Shown: positions 1-7,741, counted from the stretch's first letter. The stretch: 24,602 nt of DNA from Symbiodinium natans (GCA_905221605.1 CAJNDS010002745.1:855001-879602); one strand, 5' to 3'. Notes: a model not told the origin generated them from the sequence alone. Program-made: numbers and translations.

Positions 1-30
1 ATAGGGTTTAGGGTTTAGGGCTCAAAGCCT
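1..30 (+). repeat. TTTAGGG telomere-like patch
   Basis: About three TTTAGGG-type units in G-strand orientation, followed by a degenerate unit (GGGCTCAAAGCC). At a real left chromosome end the + strand would begin with the C-rich CCCTAAA strand, so this is an interstitial patch and not a terminus. With the C-strand patch at 205-246 it forms an inward-facing inverted pair. Confidence 0.9.
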
Positions 31-31
31 T

Positions 32-156
32 AGGCTTGCACATCTTAGGAATTATATGTGCATCGCGCAAGAATTTGATCAAGTCCCGTTTTGTATGTTG
101 CCTTCCACGAAGGCCATGTTCCTCCAGATCTTGTGCGATTGCCATGGCACGCCGTG
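32..156 (-). other. candidate coding exon (minus strand)
   Basis: On the minus strand a frame opens after an AAGCAG acceptor-like border at 157-160. It reads RRAMAIAQDLEEHGLRGRQH and continues with KRDLIKFLRDAHIIPKM before entering the telomere-like patch. The composition is charged and helix-forming, unlike the proline/glycine-rich shadow frames elsewhere in the window. An ATG lies at 145-143. I recognise no family. A frame this short is open by chance often enough that this stays a candidate. No clear GT donor is visible, although dinoflagellates also use GC and GA donors. Confidence 0.25.
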
Positions 157-204
157 CTGCTTAAGCCATTCAGCTTGGGTGTTTAATCGTGGTTGTTCTG
201 CCGG

Positions 205-246
205 TTAAACCCTAAACCCTAAACCCTAAACCCTAAACCCTAAACC
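205..246 (-). repeat. CCCTAAA telomere-like array
   Basis: Five nearly perfect CCCTAAA units in C-strand orientation. The array ends abruptly in non-repetitive sequence on both sides. Confidence 0.93.
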
Positions 247-545
247 ATTCCCAACAAGGAACAATGAGGCCAAGAACTTGGACGATGAGAACCCATGCAA
301 GCAACTTCCTTGCAAGTCATGGCTTGGGACATTGGCTCAGGGGCGCAGCTTTCCTTCAAAAGGAATCACCTGGCCTGTGCACGGTGTTTGGCTCCTGTTG
401 TTCCTTATTCATAAAACCTCGTATTCTGTATGGGCCACGATTTTTGCATAATTTTAACGCTACGCGACCCGCCTCGGCCCGGCCCAGCGCATCCGCGTGA
501 GCATGGTGATTCCGCAGCGCCCAAGTCGCTGGACCCCAAGCAATA
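247..545. other. unassigned spacer
   Basis: Non-repetitive filler between two telomere-like patches. One forward frame reads NNEAKNLDDENPCKQLPCKS and stays open for about 60 codons, a protein-like composition but with no recognised family and no convincing splice borders. A second forward frame is also open through the same bases. I make no gene call here. Confidence 0.3.
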
Positions 546-690
546 AGGGTTGGGTTTAGGGTTTAGGGTTCCGGGTTTATGGTTTATGGTTTGGGGTTTA
601 GGGTTGAGGGTTAGTTTAGGATTGAGGGCTTAGGGCTCAAGGTTCACGCTTTGGGGTTTAGGGTTTTTTTGGGTTTAGGGTTCAAGAGAC
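546..690 (+). repeat. degenerate TTTAGGG array
   Basis: G-strand telomere-like heptamers with many substitutions and length changes (TTTATGG, TTGAGGG, TTTGGGG, a T7 expansion). Far more decayed than the perfect arrays near 17.1 kb, which suggests an older insertion. Confidence 0.85.
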
Positions 691-712
691 GGTTCGGCTT
701 GGATTGATCGTA

Positions 713-714
<2 letters not shown>

Positions 715-773
<59 letters not shown>
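715..773 (+). repeat. poly(G) tract of 59 bases
   Basis: An uninterrupted run of 59 G residues. It is followed by AA, more G and another telomere-like patch at about 804-838. Such a run could fold into quadruplex structures or could be a sequencing or assembly artefact. Its true length cannot be trusted from one assembly. Confidence 0.9.
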
Positions 774-774
<1 letters not shown>

Positions 775-926
775 AGGGGGGGTGGGGAGTGCTTCGGGCT
801 TAAGGCTTAAGGTTTTTAAGGTTTAGGGTTTAGGTTCAAGCTTAGACTCTTCGGCTCGTGTAATGCATCCCCGGCCGTGCTCACACCACTTAAGCCTCGA
901 AAACTCACCAATATTCTGCACTGGCT

Positions 927-1120
927 TTGGGCGGGGAAAAGGGTGTGGGGGGAGAGGCAGGGGGGGGGCGGGGGGGCGGGGGGTCGAGGGGAGGGGGGGG
1001 CAAGGGCCTGCTGGGAGGGGCTTCAACTGCCTCTGGTGCGGACCCCGGTTTCTTAGAGGGGGCAAAAAAAGGGGTTCGAAAAATGGTCTTGGGTGTGGGG
1101 GGAGGATTTGGACGGGGGTG
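927..1120. repeat. G-rich low-complexity segment
   Basis: Purine- and G-rich sequence with repeated GGGGGG, GGAGG and GGCGGG words. Several frames on both strands are open only because the segment lacks T and A; their translations are glycine/arginine or proline runs and carry no sign of a gene. Confidence 0.75.
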
Positions 1121-1437
1121 CCTGTTCTCACAACCTATACACCTCCGGCCCGAGGCCTCGGCGGATTAGCACTGGTTCGTGTTTTCATGGGTCATGAGAG
1201 CCAGGTATGTGTACGCCACGCCACCCGTGAACGATGAAAAGGAAGGCGCCGATGGCATGGGATGGTGGATGCAGGATCTGCGACCCGCCTGGGGTTGGGG
1301 GATGTTTGTGTTTTATTTTCATTTTTCTTGTTGCCGTTTTCCGGAGGGTCGTCATATTCAAGCAGGTGTGGAAGTGTGCACGTGCACACTCAACCCTTTA
1401 GCCCCGTAAGGGCCGAGCCGATCGAACAACCGTAGAC

Positions 1438-1548
1438 CTTCTTCTCTCAATTTCAATCCCAAGCGCACCATCGAACGTTGTCATGAAAGTCCCTAACGCC
1501 TTGACAACTTGAGCCCCAAAAGCCAACATATCCAAACAGTCATCGCTG
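1438..1548 (-). other. candidate coding exon (minus strand)
   Basis: The minus strand shows a pyrimidine-rich stretch ending CTCAAAG, then an open segment reading SDDCLDMLAFGAQVVKALGT and on to GALGIEIERR, bordered by AAG/GTCTAC. The frame continues to the left to a stop near 1398. The mixed hydrophobic and charged composition looks protein-like. I recognise no domain. It could be one exon of a minus-strand gene that includes the segments near 32-156 and 4236-4677, but exon order and phase cannot be verified here. Confidence 0.22.
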
Positions 1549-1761
1549 CTTTGAGGGCGGACAGGGTACTCACACCTTTTTAACCTCTTGGGTGGGCCAT
1601 GGCACAAAGGTCTTGGGGTTTAGGATCGGCTGTCAAGGAAGGTAGTAGATGGCAGGCAGCTGCCACCCTCAAGTGTGCGCCTTCGCTGAGGAACGGCAAC
1701 TCGGGGCCCGGGCAAGCCGGCGTCACCTACAGGTCCGTGAAAGAATGCCAGAGCCCAAGAA

Positions 1762-1800
1762 GTTAGGGTTTGCAGGGTTTAGGGTTTTGGGTTTAGGCTT
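1762..1800 (+). repeat. degenerate TTTAGGG patch
   Basis: Imperfect G-strand heptamers with inserted bases (TTTGCAGGG, TTTTGGG). Confidence 0.8.
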
Positions 1801-1905
1801 AGCTGTCTGCTTTCAGCCCTAAACTCCCTTTAGGGCCGCGGTTGAAGAGCTGCAAGGACCCGGCCATGACCCATTCATCGCGCTCTCCCAAAAACGGAAG
1901 CCTTA

Positions 1906-1932
1906 TGGGTTTAGGGTTTAGGGTTTAGGGTT
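1906..1932 (+). repeat. TTTAGGG telomere-like array
   Basis: Three to four perfect G-strand heptamers between unrelated sequences. Confidence 0.9.
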
Positions 1933-2640
1933 GCTGGGTACAAAAGTTCCGGAAATAAGGCCGGGAACAAGGGTGCGAAGCGGAATTGTGGCCTTGGAAG
2001 CATGCGGAAGGGCTTGCGAAACACATCTCGACGGGAAAGGTACACTGCGGGGGTACTGCGTGTCTAAACACTGCCCAGCAATTGCTACAACACTCATTGT
2101 GAAACTCAGATGAGTATCTATGGGCGTTCCGGAAAGAACCAGGATTCCCCAACCGCCATCCGGCTCGAAAAGGCGCCAGGGGTGGGGGGAGGGGGGTGAT
2201 TAACAATGTGATTTCTAAGTCTGCGCATCGGCTTTTCCAGCGGCCCCCTATAGAGGGTCTCCGTCCGAGACGTTTGACGCGAACTCGGCGGAAGCTTTGC
2301 GCAAGCTGCACGGAACCCCGTGAATATCAAGGCCGTGCCTTTCCTTTTGGGTCCGTGCTTTGTAACACATCACTTCAGCTGTGCAAGCTCAAGAGAGCTC
2401 AAGCAGTATGCCAGAAAGTCTGCCGTAGGAAGCGTGCAGCAACATAGCAACGCAGCTGCTCCAAGCATCTCGGATCCACACGAGCACCTGACATCCCACA
2501 CCCGGCCTATCACCAACAAGGCCTTATGCACCTTCCGATTTATACATTACAAACCTACTCGAGGAAGCAAGTTCCCAAAACTCCACGCAATGAGCTCACA
2601 CAAGCGTCGGCAAAAGCATGTCCCCCCGAACCAGTAGAAC
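1933..2640. other. unassigned spacer with overlapping open frames
   Basis: Open frames overlap on both strands: minus 1925-2311 (128 codons) and plus 1931-2113, 2196-2447 and 2320-2637. None shows a domain I recognise. The plus frame near 1953-2040 (PEIRPGTRVRSGIVALEACG) precedes a GT at 2040 and could be an exon, but competing frames are equally open, so no call is made. Confidence 0.25.
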
Positions 2641-2879
2641 CAGTACACGCACGCGGAAGTTCCGCGGAAGGGTTCCTTATTTCAATGAAAATCGTATAGA
2701 GTAAAGAACGCGGCTTTTATGGGGTCTTCTCATGGGATCAGATATGGTTGTAGATCAAGATGGATGGGGGGAGCGCTGGAGGTTAGAGGGCCCCTGCTAA
2801 CGGACACTTGGGTGTAGATGAGGGAGCATTGTAGCTCGGCGACTCGTAGATTGAAATTCTGCCTTGCTTTGCCTCAGGC

Positions 2880-2968
2880 ACCGATCGACTACTGTCGCGA
2901 AATGCCCACATAGGCTCGCTGAGAAGGGACCCTCGGCTCGTGAAAGGAATGGTTTATTTCGTCAAGAG
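2880..2968 (+). other. candidate coding exon
   Basis: A good acceptor-like border (TTGCTTTGCCTCAG followed by G) precedes an open segment reading HRSTTVAKCPHRLAEKGPSA and then RERNGLFRQE, ending at a GAG/GTCGGG donor-like border. AG followed by G at acceptors has been described for Symbiodinium introns. The frame stays open further, to 3205. No family recognised, and chance occurrence is not excluded. Confidence 0.22.
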
Positions 2969-3073
2969 GTCGGGGTGGTCCCGGATATTTGTGCACGGAA
3001 GCCTTTTGCACCCCCGTTAGCATGCCGCCTTGAAATACATCCAAAACGCTCAAGGACCAGGCGCTTCCTCTTT

Positions 3074-3138
3074 AGGGCTTCTTTTGGGGTAGAAATTACG
3101 GTCTTTTCGGGCTTCTTTAAGGTTAGCGATTACGGTCC
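3074..3138. repeat. two-copy imperfect tandem repeat, about 34-base period
   Basis: GGGCTTCTTTTGGGGTAG, ending in ATTACGGTC, is repeated 34 bases later as GGGCTTCTTTAAGGTTAG, ending in ATTACGGTC. A local tandem duplication that has since diverged. Confidence 0.75.
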
Positions 3139-3167
3139 GTCACCACGGTGTGAGTGTTGTACGTTTA

Positions 3168-3199
3168 CCCTGCCGGGTTTTTGCCCTGCCGGGTTTTTG
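3168..3199. repeat. exact two-copy 16-base tandem repeat
   Basis: CCCTGCCGGGTTTTTG occurs twice back to back and runs straight into the TTTAGGG array at 3200. The second copy abuts the telomere-like repeat with no spacer. Confidence 0.9.
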
Positions 3200-3260
3200 G
3201 TTTAGGGTTTAGAGAGGTTTAGGGTTTAGGGTTTAGGGAATGTTTAGGGTTTAAGGTTTG
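3200..3260 (+). repeat. TTTAGGG telomere-like array
   Basis: G-strand heptamers interrupted by AGAGAGG and AATG. It forms an inward-facing inverted pair with the C-strand array at 3315-3347. Confidence 0.9.
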
Positions 3261-3314
3261 TACTTCCTGACTGCCTTCTGCTCTTTCGACCTGGCATTCT
3301 TGAGTTTCAGGCAA

Positions 3315-3347
3315 AACCTAAACCCTAAACCCTAAACCCTAAACCCC
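3315..3347 (-). repeat. CCCTAAA telomere-like array
   Basis: Four C-strand heptamers, about 55 bases from the opposite-orientation array at 3200-3260. Confidence 0.92.
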
Positions 3348-3535
3348 AATCATTATTCAGGGTTTACTTTGGCACACTTGAGCCGACCAGACCTTACGAA
3401 TCCAACCACGAACCAGGCAAACCTCTTTTAACCCTTGGATGCAGAACCTTTGCCCAAACGAGGGTTACCGCAAAGGGCAACAAGGTCGACAACCTGGTCC
3501 TCTCCGAGTACGCGGACTGACACGGTTTAGGATTC

Positions 3536-3585
3536 TTTTTTTTTTTTGTTCTCTGTTTTTCCTTTTTTTTTTGGGGGGGGGGGGG
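3536..3585. repeat. T12 / T10 / G13 homopolymer cluster
   Basis: A run of 12 T, a short interrupted T-rich stretch, 10 T and then 13 G, followed closely by a TTTAGGG patch at about 3597-3620. Homopolymer lengths may be imprecise. Confidence 0.85.
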
Positions 3586-3880
3586 TTCTGAGGGTTCCTA
3601 GGGCTTTTAGGGTTTAGGGTCGCATGTACCATCGTGGTGCCCACAACAAGGACCCTTGCATTTCGACAGATGCCGGTGTGGGCGTTGAGAGGTGGAGACG
3701 CTTGAAACTCACCAAGCACGTCGTCTCAGAGAGTAGGGGTTATGAAGGGCCTTCACTCGAGAAATGTCAAGTGTTCGGGCTCCTAGCCCGTGGTTTTGTG
3801 TGGTGTATCTTCGGATAGGCTGGGTCCGGGTTGACTTGCGTACTTCCAGCCGTGTTGCTGCTGCATGCTGCAACTACAGC

Positions 3881-3966
3881 TTCGCACGCCGCCGCCAAAA
3901 CTGCATCCAACACCACAAGCGTTCTGCAGTGAAGCAGACATTGGGCATCAACGGGAGCATCACAAG
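3881..3966 (+). other. candidate coding exon
   Basis: After GCTGCAACTACAG the frame reads LRTPPPKLHPTPQAFCSEAD and continues to GHQREHH, ending near a GTATGC donor-like border. The next in-frame stop is shortly downstream, so it would need that splice. Another forward frame across the same bases is also open (3764-4030), which weakens the call. No family recognised. Confidence 0.15.
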
Positions 3967-4235
3967 TATGCACGACGGTAGAGCAGAAGACATTCAGGGT
4001 TCAGAGGGCTCAGAGGGATTTCAGATGTGAAAGGACCTCCTGAAGGCGAAAGCTTCCGCAGTCCCGGGCATCGTCGCAGGGATCCTCAGCTTTCTCGGGG
4101 GGCCCCAATGTTTTCTCAAATAGCCCTCTAAACGCCAATGGGTCTCGGCCTTTGGGACTCGAGGACTACGGAGTTTTGGCGGTCTGAGTCTCGGCACAGG
4201 ATCTGGGTTGAGAGTTTCAGCGATGCTCGATCTAC

Positions 4236-4324
4236 CTCCTCCAGGGCTGCCAACTTGATATTATGTGCCGATTGTTGCTTCTTCCCAGGTTCCTCCTCCC
4301 TCAAAGATCTGGATATCTCGCACC
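4236..4324 (-). other. candidate coding exon (minus strand)
   Basis: Minus strand: acceptor-like GAGGGCAG/G at 4325-4326, an open segment of 29 codons reading CEISRSLREEEPGKKQQSAH and NIKLAALEE, then a GAG/GTAGAT donor-like border at 4235. The segment is strongly charged and helical. The frame is open beyond both borders (4128-4469), so the borders are inferred from the motifs alone. Its phases (2 bases at the start, complete codon at the end) do not contradict a neighbouring minus-strand candidate at 4582-4677. No domain recognised. Confidence 0.25.
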
Positions 4325-4448
4325 CTGCCCTCATCAGCCATGACAACGTCAAAACGGTCCATGCTTCTGCTCCGAACATCCCGAGAAATATTCCTAAACC
4401 AGCGCTGAACAGCTGACCACCGAACACCCCTTTAAAAAAACAATCCTT

Positions 4449-4556
4449 AACGCCCATGTTCCCTTGCATTCGTAGTCCTCAATAGGGCTCATAGTACCCC
4501 CTACTATAATCCCCATTCAGGATTGTTAGTACAAGGGGGAACATCCCAACCTATCC
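4449..4556. mobile_element. foldback (MITE-like) element, family 1, degenerate or compound copy
   Basis: The right arm TTAGTACAAGGGGGAACATC followed by CCAAC (4526-4550) is the reverse complement of the left arm of the better copy at 17589-17677, matching over 25 bases. Inside, AGTCCTCAATAGGGCTCATA matches the other copy's loop and inner stem with few changes. There are effectively three arms: a decayed left arm at 4456-4480, a middle TAGTACCCCCTACTA that is itself palindromic, and the intact right arm. This looks like a rearranged or partly duplicated copy. It encodes no protein. Confidence 0.7.
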
Positions 4557-5335
4557 CAACCCTAAACCCCAAAAGCCTAACCCCCACTGTTGGTTTCATC
4601 CTCCCGCCAAGGCGGCACCGATGGGCACGGGCAAGCTTTTCTCTCCGGCTGACCAAGCAGCGAAGTGGGGCGCCGCCCTCAGCTGAGTCTGGGGGGGAGG
4701 GCTGCTTAGGCTGTTTAGGGTTACATAAGGGCTTGGGGTTTGGGCAGTTTGGCAGTTCCGCGGCTCCTTCAATTGAGATTGAGGTGGTCATGAGTGGCAG
4801 CCTCAAGCCATCCTGTCCCGTAGTGACACCTGTTTGGCCAATACGCCTGAGCCCGAAGCTCCTAAGCGCCCCAACACCGCCCAAGTCGGCAGGAAACTAT
4901 GCCGTGCGGTTGGTGAAACTTGCAAAAAACCTCGTCCTGGTCGGGCGGCCAGGCGGAGAATCCAGATCATCGAAACTGCCGTGCGGGCATGCTACGGGGT
5001 TGTTGTTTCCCCTCACAACCCCAAGCCCTACCCGCAAACCGCGTTTTGTCCCGGGGTGTCATATCCGAACCCAGGAACGAGAAGCAATACGCCACGACGA
5101 CCAGAAGGGACTGCAATCCCATTCAGCGCCATGGCAGAGACTTTTTCGGGGTTCAGATTTTTGGAAGCCAAGCGGAGCCACAGGTCCCAAATCTCCAAAA
5201 GCAGTGGGAGGCCGAAGCTCTGAACATCAAGACGTTGAAGCAGCCCGAACCCCCAAGCCCTGTTTAAAGCCTTCCCTCAGCCTCTTGAAAGATCTTTCTT
5301 GTTCCGATGTCAGAAGCCCTAAGCCCTTGCCCTAA
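4523..5335 (+). other. longest open frame in the window, probably not a gene
   Basis: 270 codons without a stop, beginning inside the foldback element and ending in a CCCTAAA patch. Two other forward frames are open for 115-129 codons through 4834-5267, and a minus frame is open over 4504-4884, as expected of base-skewed DNA. The translation is rich in Pro, Ser, Lys and Gly, includes telomere-like peptide (PTLNPKSLTP), and shows no domain, signal or membrane segment. Minus-strand segments at 4582-4677 (GGAPLRCLVSRREKLARAHR, bordered by AG and GTTAGG) and about 4720-4822 (DGLRLPLMTTSISIEGAAEL, after GGGACAG) are competing exon candidates. Confidence 0.15.
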
Positions 5336-5415
5336 AGCCTAAACCCTCAACCCTCAACCCTCAACCCTTAACCCTTAACCCTTAACCCTAAACCCTAAAT
5401 CCTAAACCCAAACCT
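5327..5415 (-). repeat. telomere-like array with blocks of variant heptamers
   Basis: A C-strand array whose units are sorted into blocks: three CAACCCT, then three TAACCCT, then AAACCCT, with an AAATCCT near the end. Variants sit in homogeneous runs instead of being mixed, as expected if single mutated units were amplified locally. Confidence 0.92.
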
Positions 5416-5540
5416 TAAGCCCTTGTACAGGCACGGCTTTGCTCGTACCTTCTGCGACCTCCACTGCATCCGTGATGCTGTTAGATGCTGGGACAGGCAT
5501 AAGGGGTTTAGGGCTTAGGGTTGGGGGTTTTGCAACAGTA

Positions 5541-5620
5541 CAGTACCCTTTTTGGGTCCTTCTTATGGGGGAACCCTGCTATTTAGGGGTCTATTTAGGG
5601 TACCCCTATTTTCGGAAGTC
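5541..5620. mobile_element. foldback family 2 copy (GGTACC type)
   Basis: GTACCCTTTTTGGGTCC at 5543-5559 and GGGTACCCCTATTTTCGG at 5598-5615 correspond to the two arms of the element at 7299-7385. The arms are shorter and more decayed than in that copy. No coding capacity. Confidence 0.5.
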
Positions 5621-5624
5621 GAAA

Positions 5625-6310
5625 CTTAGGCACCAAAGGCTTGTTCCGACCTTGGGACGAAGTATAGAAAGGGGATGACAGGGGCATCAAGTAATCGATG
5701 GTTTTTAGAAGTCGCTTCCATCCTTTCTTCATGTTGCATGGGTTTACTGCGTTGCCATTCCATCCTGAGGAAAAGGTGACGATGCCATTCTGCGGGCATT
5801 GGAGGATGCAGTTGAGATCGTCGGGAAGAATACGCAGGTTCTTTTGGAGCATTATGTTGCCTGGCTGACATCAAGCCGAGTTCACTTGTGCGCACACTCC
5901 ACCTGTATGTCTTCGTGGCTGAGCAGATGACCTTTACAACCTTTGGGGGATTTAAAATCCTACCAGAATTGCATGGTTCACCTTTTTTGGGCCAGGGTAC
6001 TCAGCATCTAAGATGTTGACCCATGCTAGCGACTGAACGAGGGCAGATCTCCACGGCCCGCAGATTGGTGAAGATTTCAAGTCCTAAACCCTCGACCGTT
6101 TGAACTACAACAGGTGCTGCTAAATGGCACCATGGGACGTCTATTTGACAGCAAAGTTGCCGTGTGTGATTCTGTCGGTTTACGCCTACGTCTGATTTTG
6201 GATCCCAGTTGCGTGTGCTTGACCTCATGACTCTACATTCTTGTCGTAGCACACATAAGCATCGCGCGCACCAGCATCGAGCCACGAACATGCGGCCCTC
6301 CAGCCCTAGA
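5625..6310. other. unassigned spacer
   Basis: Non-repetitive sequence with short overlapping open frames, mostly on the minus strand (85-89 codons at 5595-5895). The minus frame at 6001-6456 ends in telomere-derived LGFWGLGF-type repeats. No recognisable protein, RNA or repeat. Confidence 0.3.
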
Positions 6311-6315
6311 TCTCT

Positions 6316-6430
6316 GAACCCCAAACTCCTAAACCCCCAAACCCTAAACCCCCAAAACCCTAAACCCCAAAACCCCAAACCCCAAACCCTAAACCCCAAA
6401 ACCCTAAACCCCCAAAACCCTAAACCCTCC
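6316..6430 (-). repeat. variant telomere-like array (AAACCCC/AAACCCT mixture)
   Basis: About 15 C-strand units alternating CCCTAAA, CCCCAAA and CCCCCAAAA forms. Translated it gives LNPQTLNPQNPKPQNPKP on the plus strand and GFWGLGFRVWGL on the minus strand; both are artefacts of the repeat and not proteins. Confidence 0.92.
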
Positions 6431-6526
6431 AAGGTTGGACAGAACTCGGGCAACACAGCCCTGAATCAAGAGGCACCGCAAGTCTAAGCTTGGACATCCT
6501 TCCTTTCACGTGGGATGGCGTGCTCA

Positions 6527-6572
6527 TTTTTAGGGTTTAGGGTTTAGGGTTGAGGGTTGAGAGTTTAGGATC
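6527..6572 (+). repeat. TTTAGGG telomere-like array
   Basis: G-strand heptamers with late TTGAGGG variants. It lies about 100 bases beyond the C-strand array at 6316-6430, so the two form a hairpin-prone pair in outward-facing order. Confidence 0.9.
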
Positions 6573-6596
6573 ATTCCGTGGGTTACGGCGTCTTGA

Positions 6597-6939
6597 GCAG
6601 CCTTCCCCGTGTCATTTTGTCTGAAAGCCCAGGCAAAGCAACTAGTGTACGACGCCGACCAAGCATTGGCCCAGTTTGGGCTACACGCAAGCCCGAAAGC
6701 CCAGTCGAAAATGGAAAGCGCCCACACCGCGCGAGCCGGCCTGTCTCCGCCAGGGCGCGCAAATCCGTGAAGGAGTGAAGACCAGCTTGGCCGAAATGAA
6801 GGCAATGGCGACTGAGGCACTGTGGAGGTTTCAAGTAGCTCTCTGGAGGCTTCTGTCACAGCAGGTTTTCTGTAGAGTCTACAGCATGTTGGTCCAGCGA
6901 GTTTCAACTCTTGTAGCTCGATATCTCGAGCTGCTGTGA
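6597..6939 (+). other. candidate coding remnant, helical
   Basis: Two forward frames give protein-like stretches in succession. At 6597-6770, KAQAKQLVYDADQALAQFGL is followed by SPKAQSKMESAHTA. In another frame, to a stop at 6939, VKTSLAEMKAMATEALWRFQ is followed by VALWRLLSQQ and VSTLVARYLELL. Both halves look like amphipathic helices, and a frameshift or an intron would be needed to join them. A third forward frame and two minus frames are also open near 6600-6770, so composition alone may explain it. No family recognised. Confidence 0.2.
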
Positions 6940-6985
6940 TTAGACCCTTGTTCTTTGTTCATTCATCACATGTTGAGACGCACCC

Positions 6986-7023
6986 TGACCCCTAACCCCT
7001 AAACATCCTAAACCCTAAACCCT
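6986..7023 (-). repeat. CCCTAAA telomere-like patch
   Basis: Five imperfect C-strand units, including an AACATCC interruption. Confidence 0.85.
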
Positions 7024-7298
7024 TCATTGATGAACAACCTTGGACACAGAACAGATAAGTGAGAAAGTCACCACCCGTCCCTTCCTTCCGGGCCTCTATC
7101 AAGAGACCGCAGAAAAAAGCCCTCGATCTCTTGAATCTGATGTGAATGTCCTGAGCTTGTGAACCAGGAAGTGCCAGCAAGGCTGGGACACAAGACACTG
7201 AGAACTTGGATGTAGAGCTCAAAGCTTTGGTAGCAGCCTGGGGTCCCAAGCTTTTAATGAATGATTCTCTCCCCCCAGAGGCCCGTCCATGGTTCATA

Positions 7299-7385
7299 TG
7301 GCTATTTCCCAAAGTAGGGGTACCCCTTTTGTGCTCCGAGGGACCCTCAAAAAGGTGTACCCCTATCTTCGGAAACCCCCCATAT
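7299..7385. mobile_element. foldback family 2 element (GGTACC type)
   Basis: Imperfect inverted repeat with arms of about 32 bases. The left side carries TTTCCCAAAGTAGGGGTACC and CCTTTTG; the right side, in reverse complement, reads TTTCCGAAGATAGGGGTACA and CCTTTTTG. GGGGTACCCC at 7317-7326 is a perfect 10-base palindrome. The loop contains GAGGGACCCTC, also palindromic. Related arms occur at 5541-5620, and weaker ones at 20991-21075. A non-autonomous foldback transposon is the simplest reading; no target duplication was found. Confidence 0.6.
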
Positions 7386-7497
7386 TAGTTGCGCATCCAT
7401 CTGAACTATCAATTGGTGGTTTCGGGGGTCCTTATCATGAGGCGGAGAATCTTCTTCAGGATACCCAAAAAGGGACCATTGTTGAGATCAGAACCCT

Positions 7498-7551
7498 TCA
7501 CCCTAAACCCCAAACCCTAAACCCCAAACCCTAAACCCTAAACCCTAAACA
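7498..7551 (-). repeat. CCCTAAA telomere-like array
   Basis: Seven C-strand units, the first ones alternating CCCTAAA with CCCCAAA and the last three perfect. Confidence 0.92.
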
Positions 7552-7669
7552 GGCCGCCCTCGAGCCCCGGGCCTCTGTGGCTGCGGCTCGCGCCATTCGC
7601 TCCTTCTCGAGCCGCTGGCAGGGAGCTGCAGGCGGGGGCTCCACAGTAATATGTGGGTTTCCGATGTGG

Positions 7670-7702
7670 AGGTTTAGGGTTTAGGGCTTAGGGTTTAGGG
7701 GT
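7670..7702 (+). repeat. TTTAGGG telomere-like patch
   Basis: Four G-strand units with one GCTTAGGG variant. It marks the left limit of the repeat-free block that follows. Confidence 0.88.
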
Positions 7703-7741
7703 GCTTTATTAGGGTCCGTATAATTTTAAGGAGATGCGCCC

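Noticed and set aside
1-30. Window beginning at a chromosome end (telomere).
   Set aside because: The + strand would start with CCCTAAA at a left chromosome end; here it starts with the G-strand, and only about three units are present.
617-645. Dinoflagellate spliced-leader relic (GGCTCAAG).
   Set aside because: GGGCTCAAGG here is a variant telomere-like heptamer; the rest of the leader sequence (CCGTAGCCATTTT) is missing. The same holds for GGCTCAAG near 17426.
823-1237. Overlapping 80-124 codon frames on both strands.
   Set aside because: They lie in G-rich low-complexity DNA and translate to glycine/arginine or proline runs.
4523-5335. 270-codon open frame as a protein-coding gene.
   Set aside because: Two more forward frames and a minus frame are open in the same place, it starts in a foldback repeat and ends in a telomere-like patch, and the translation shows no domain.
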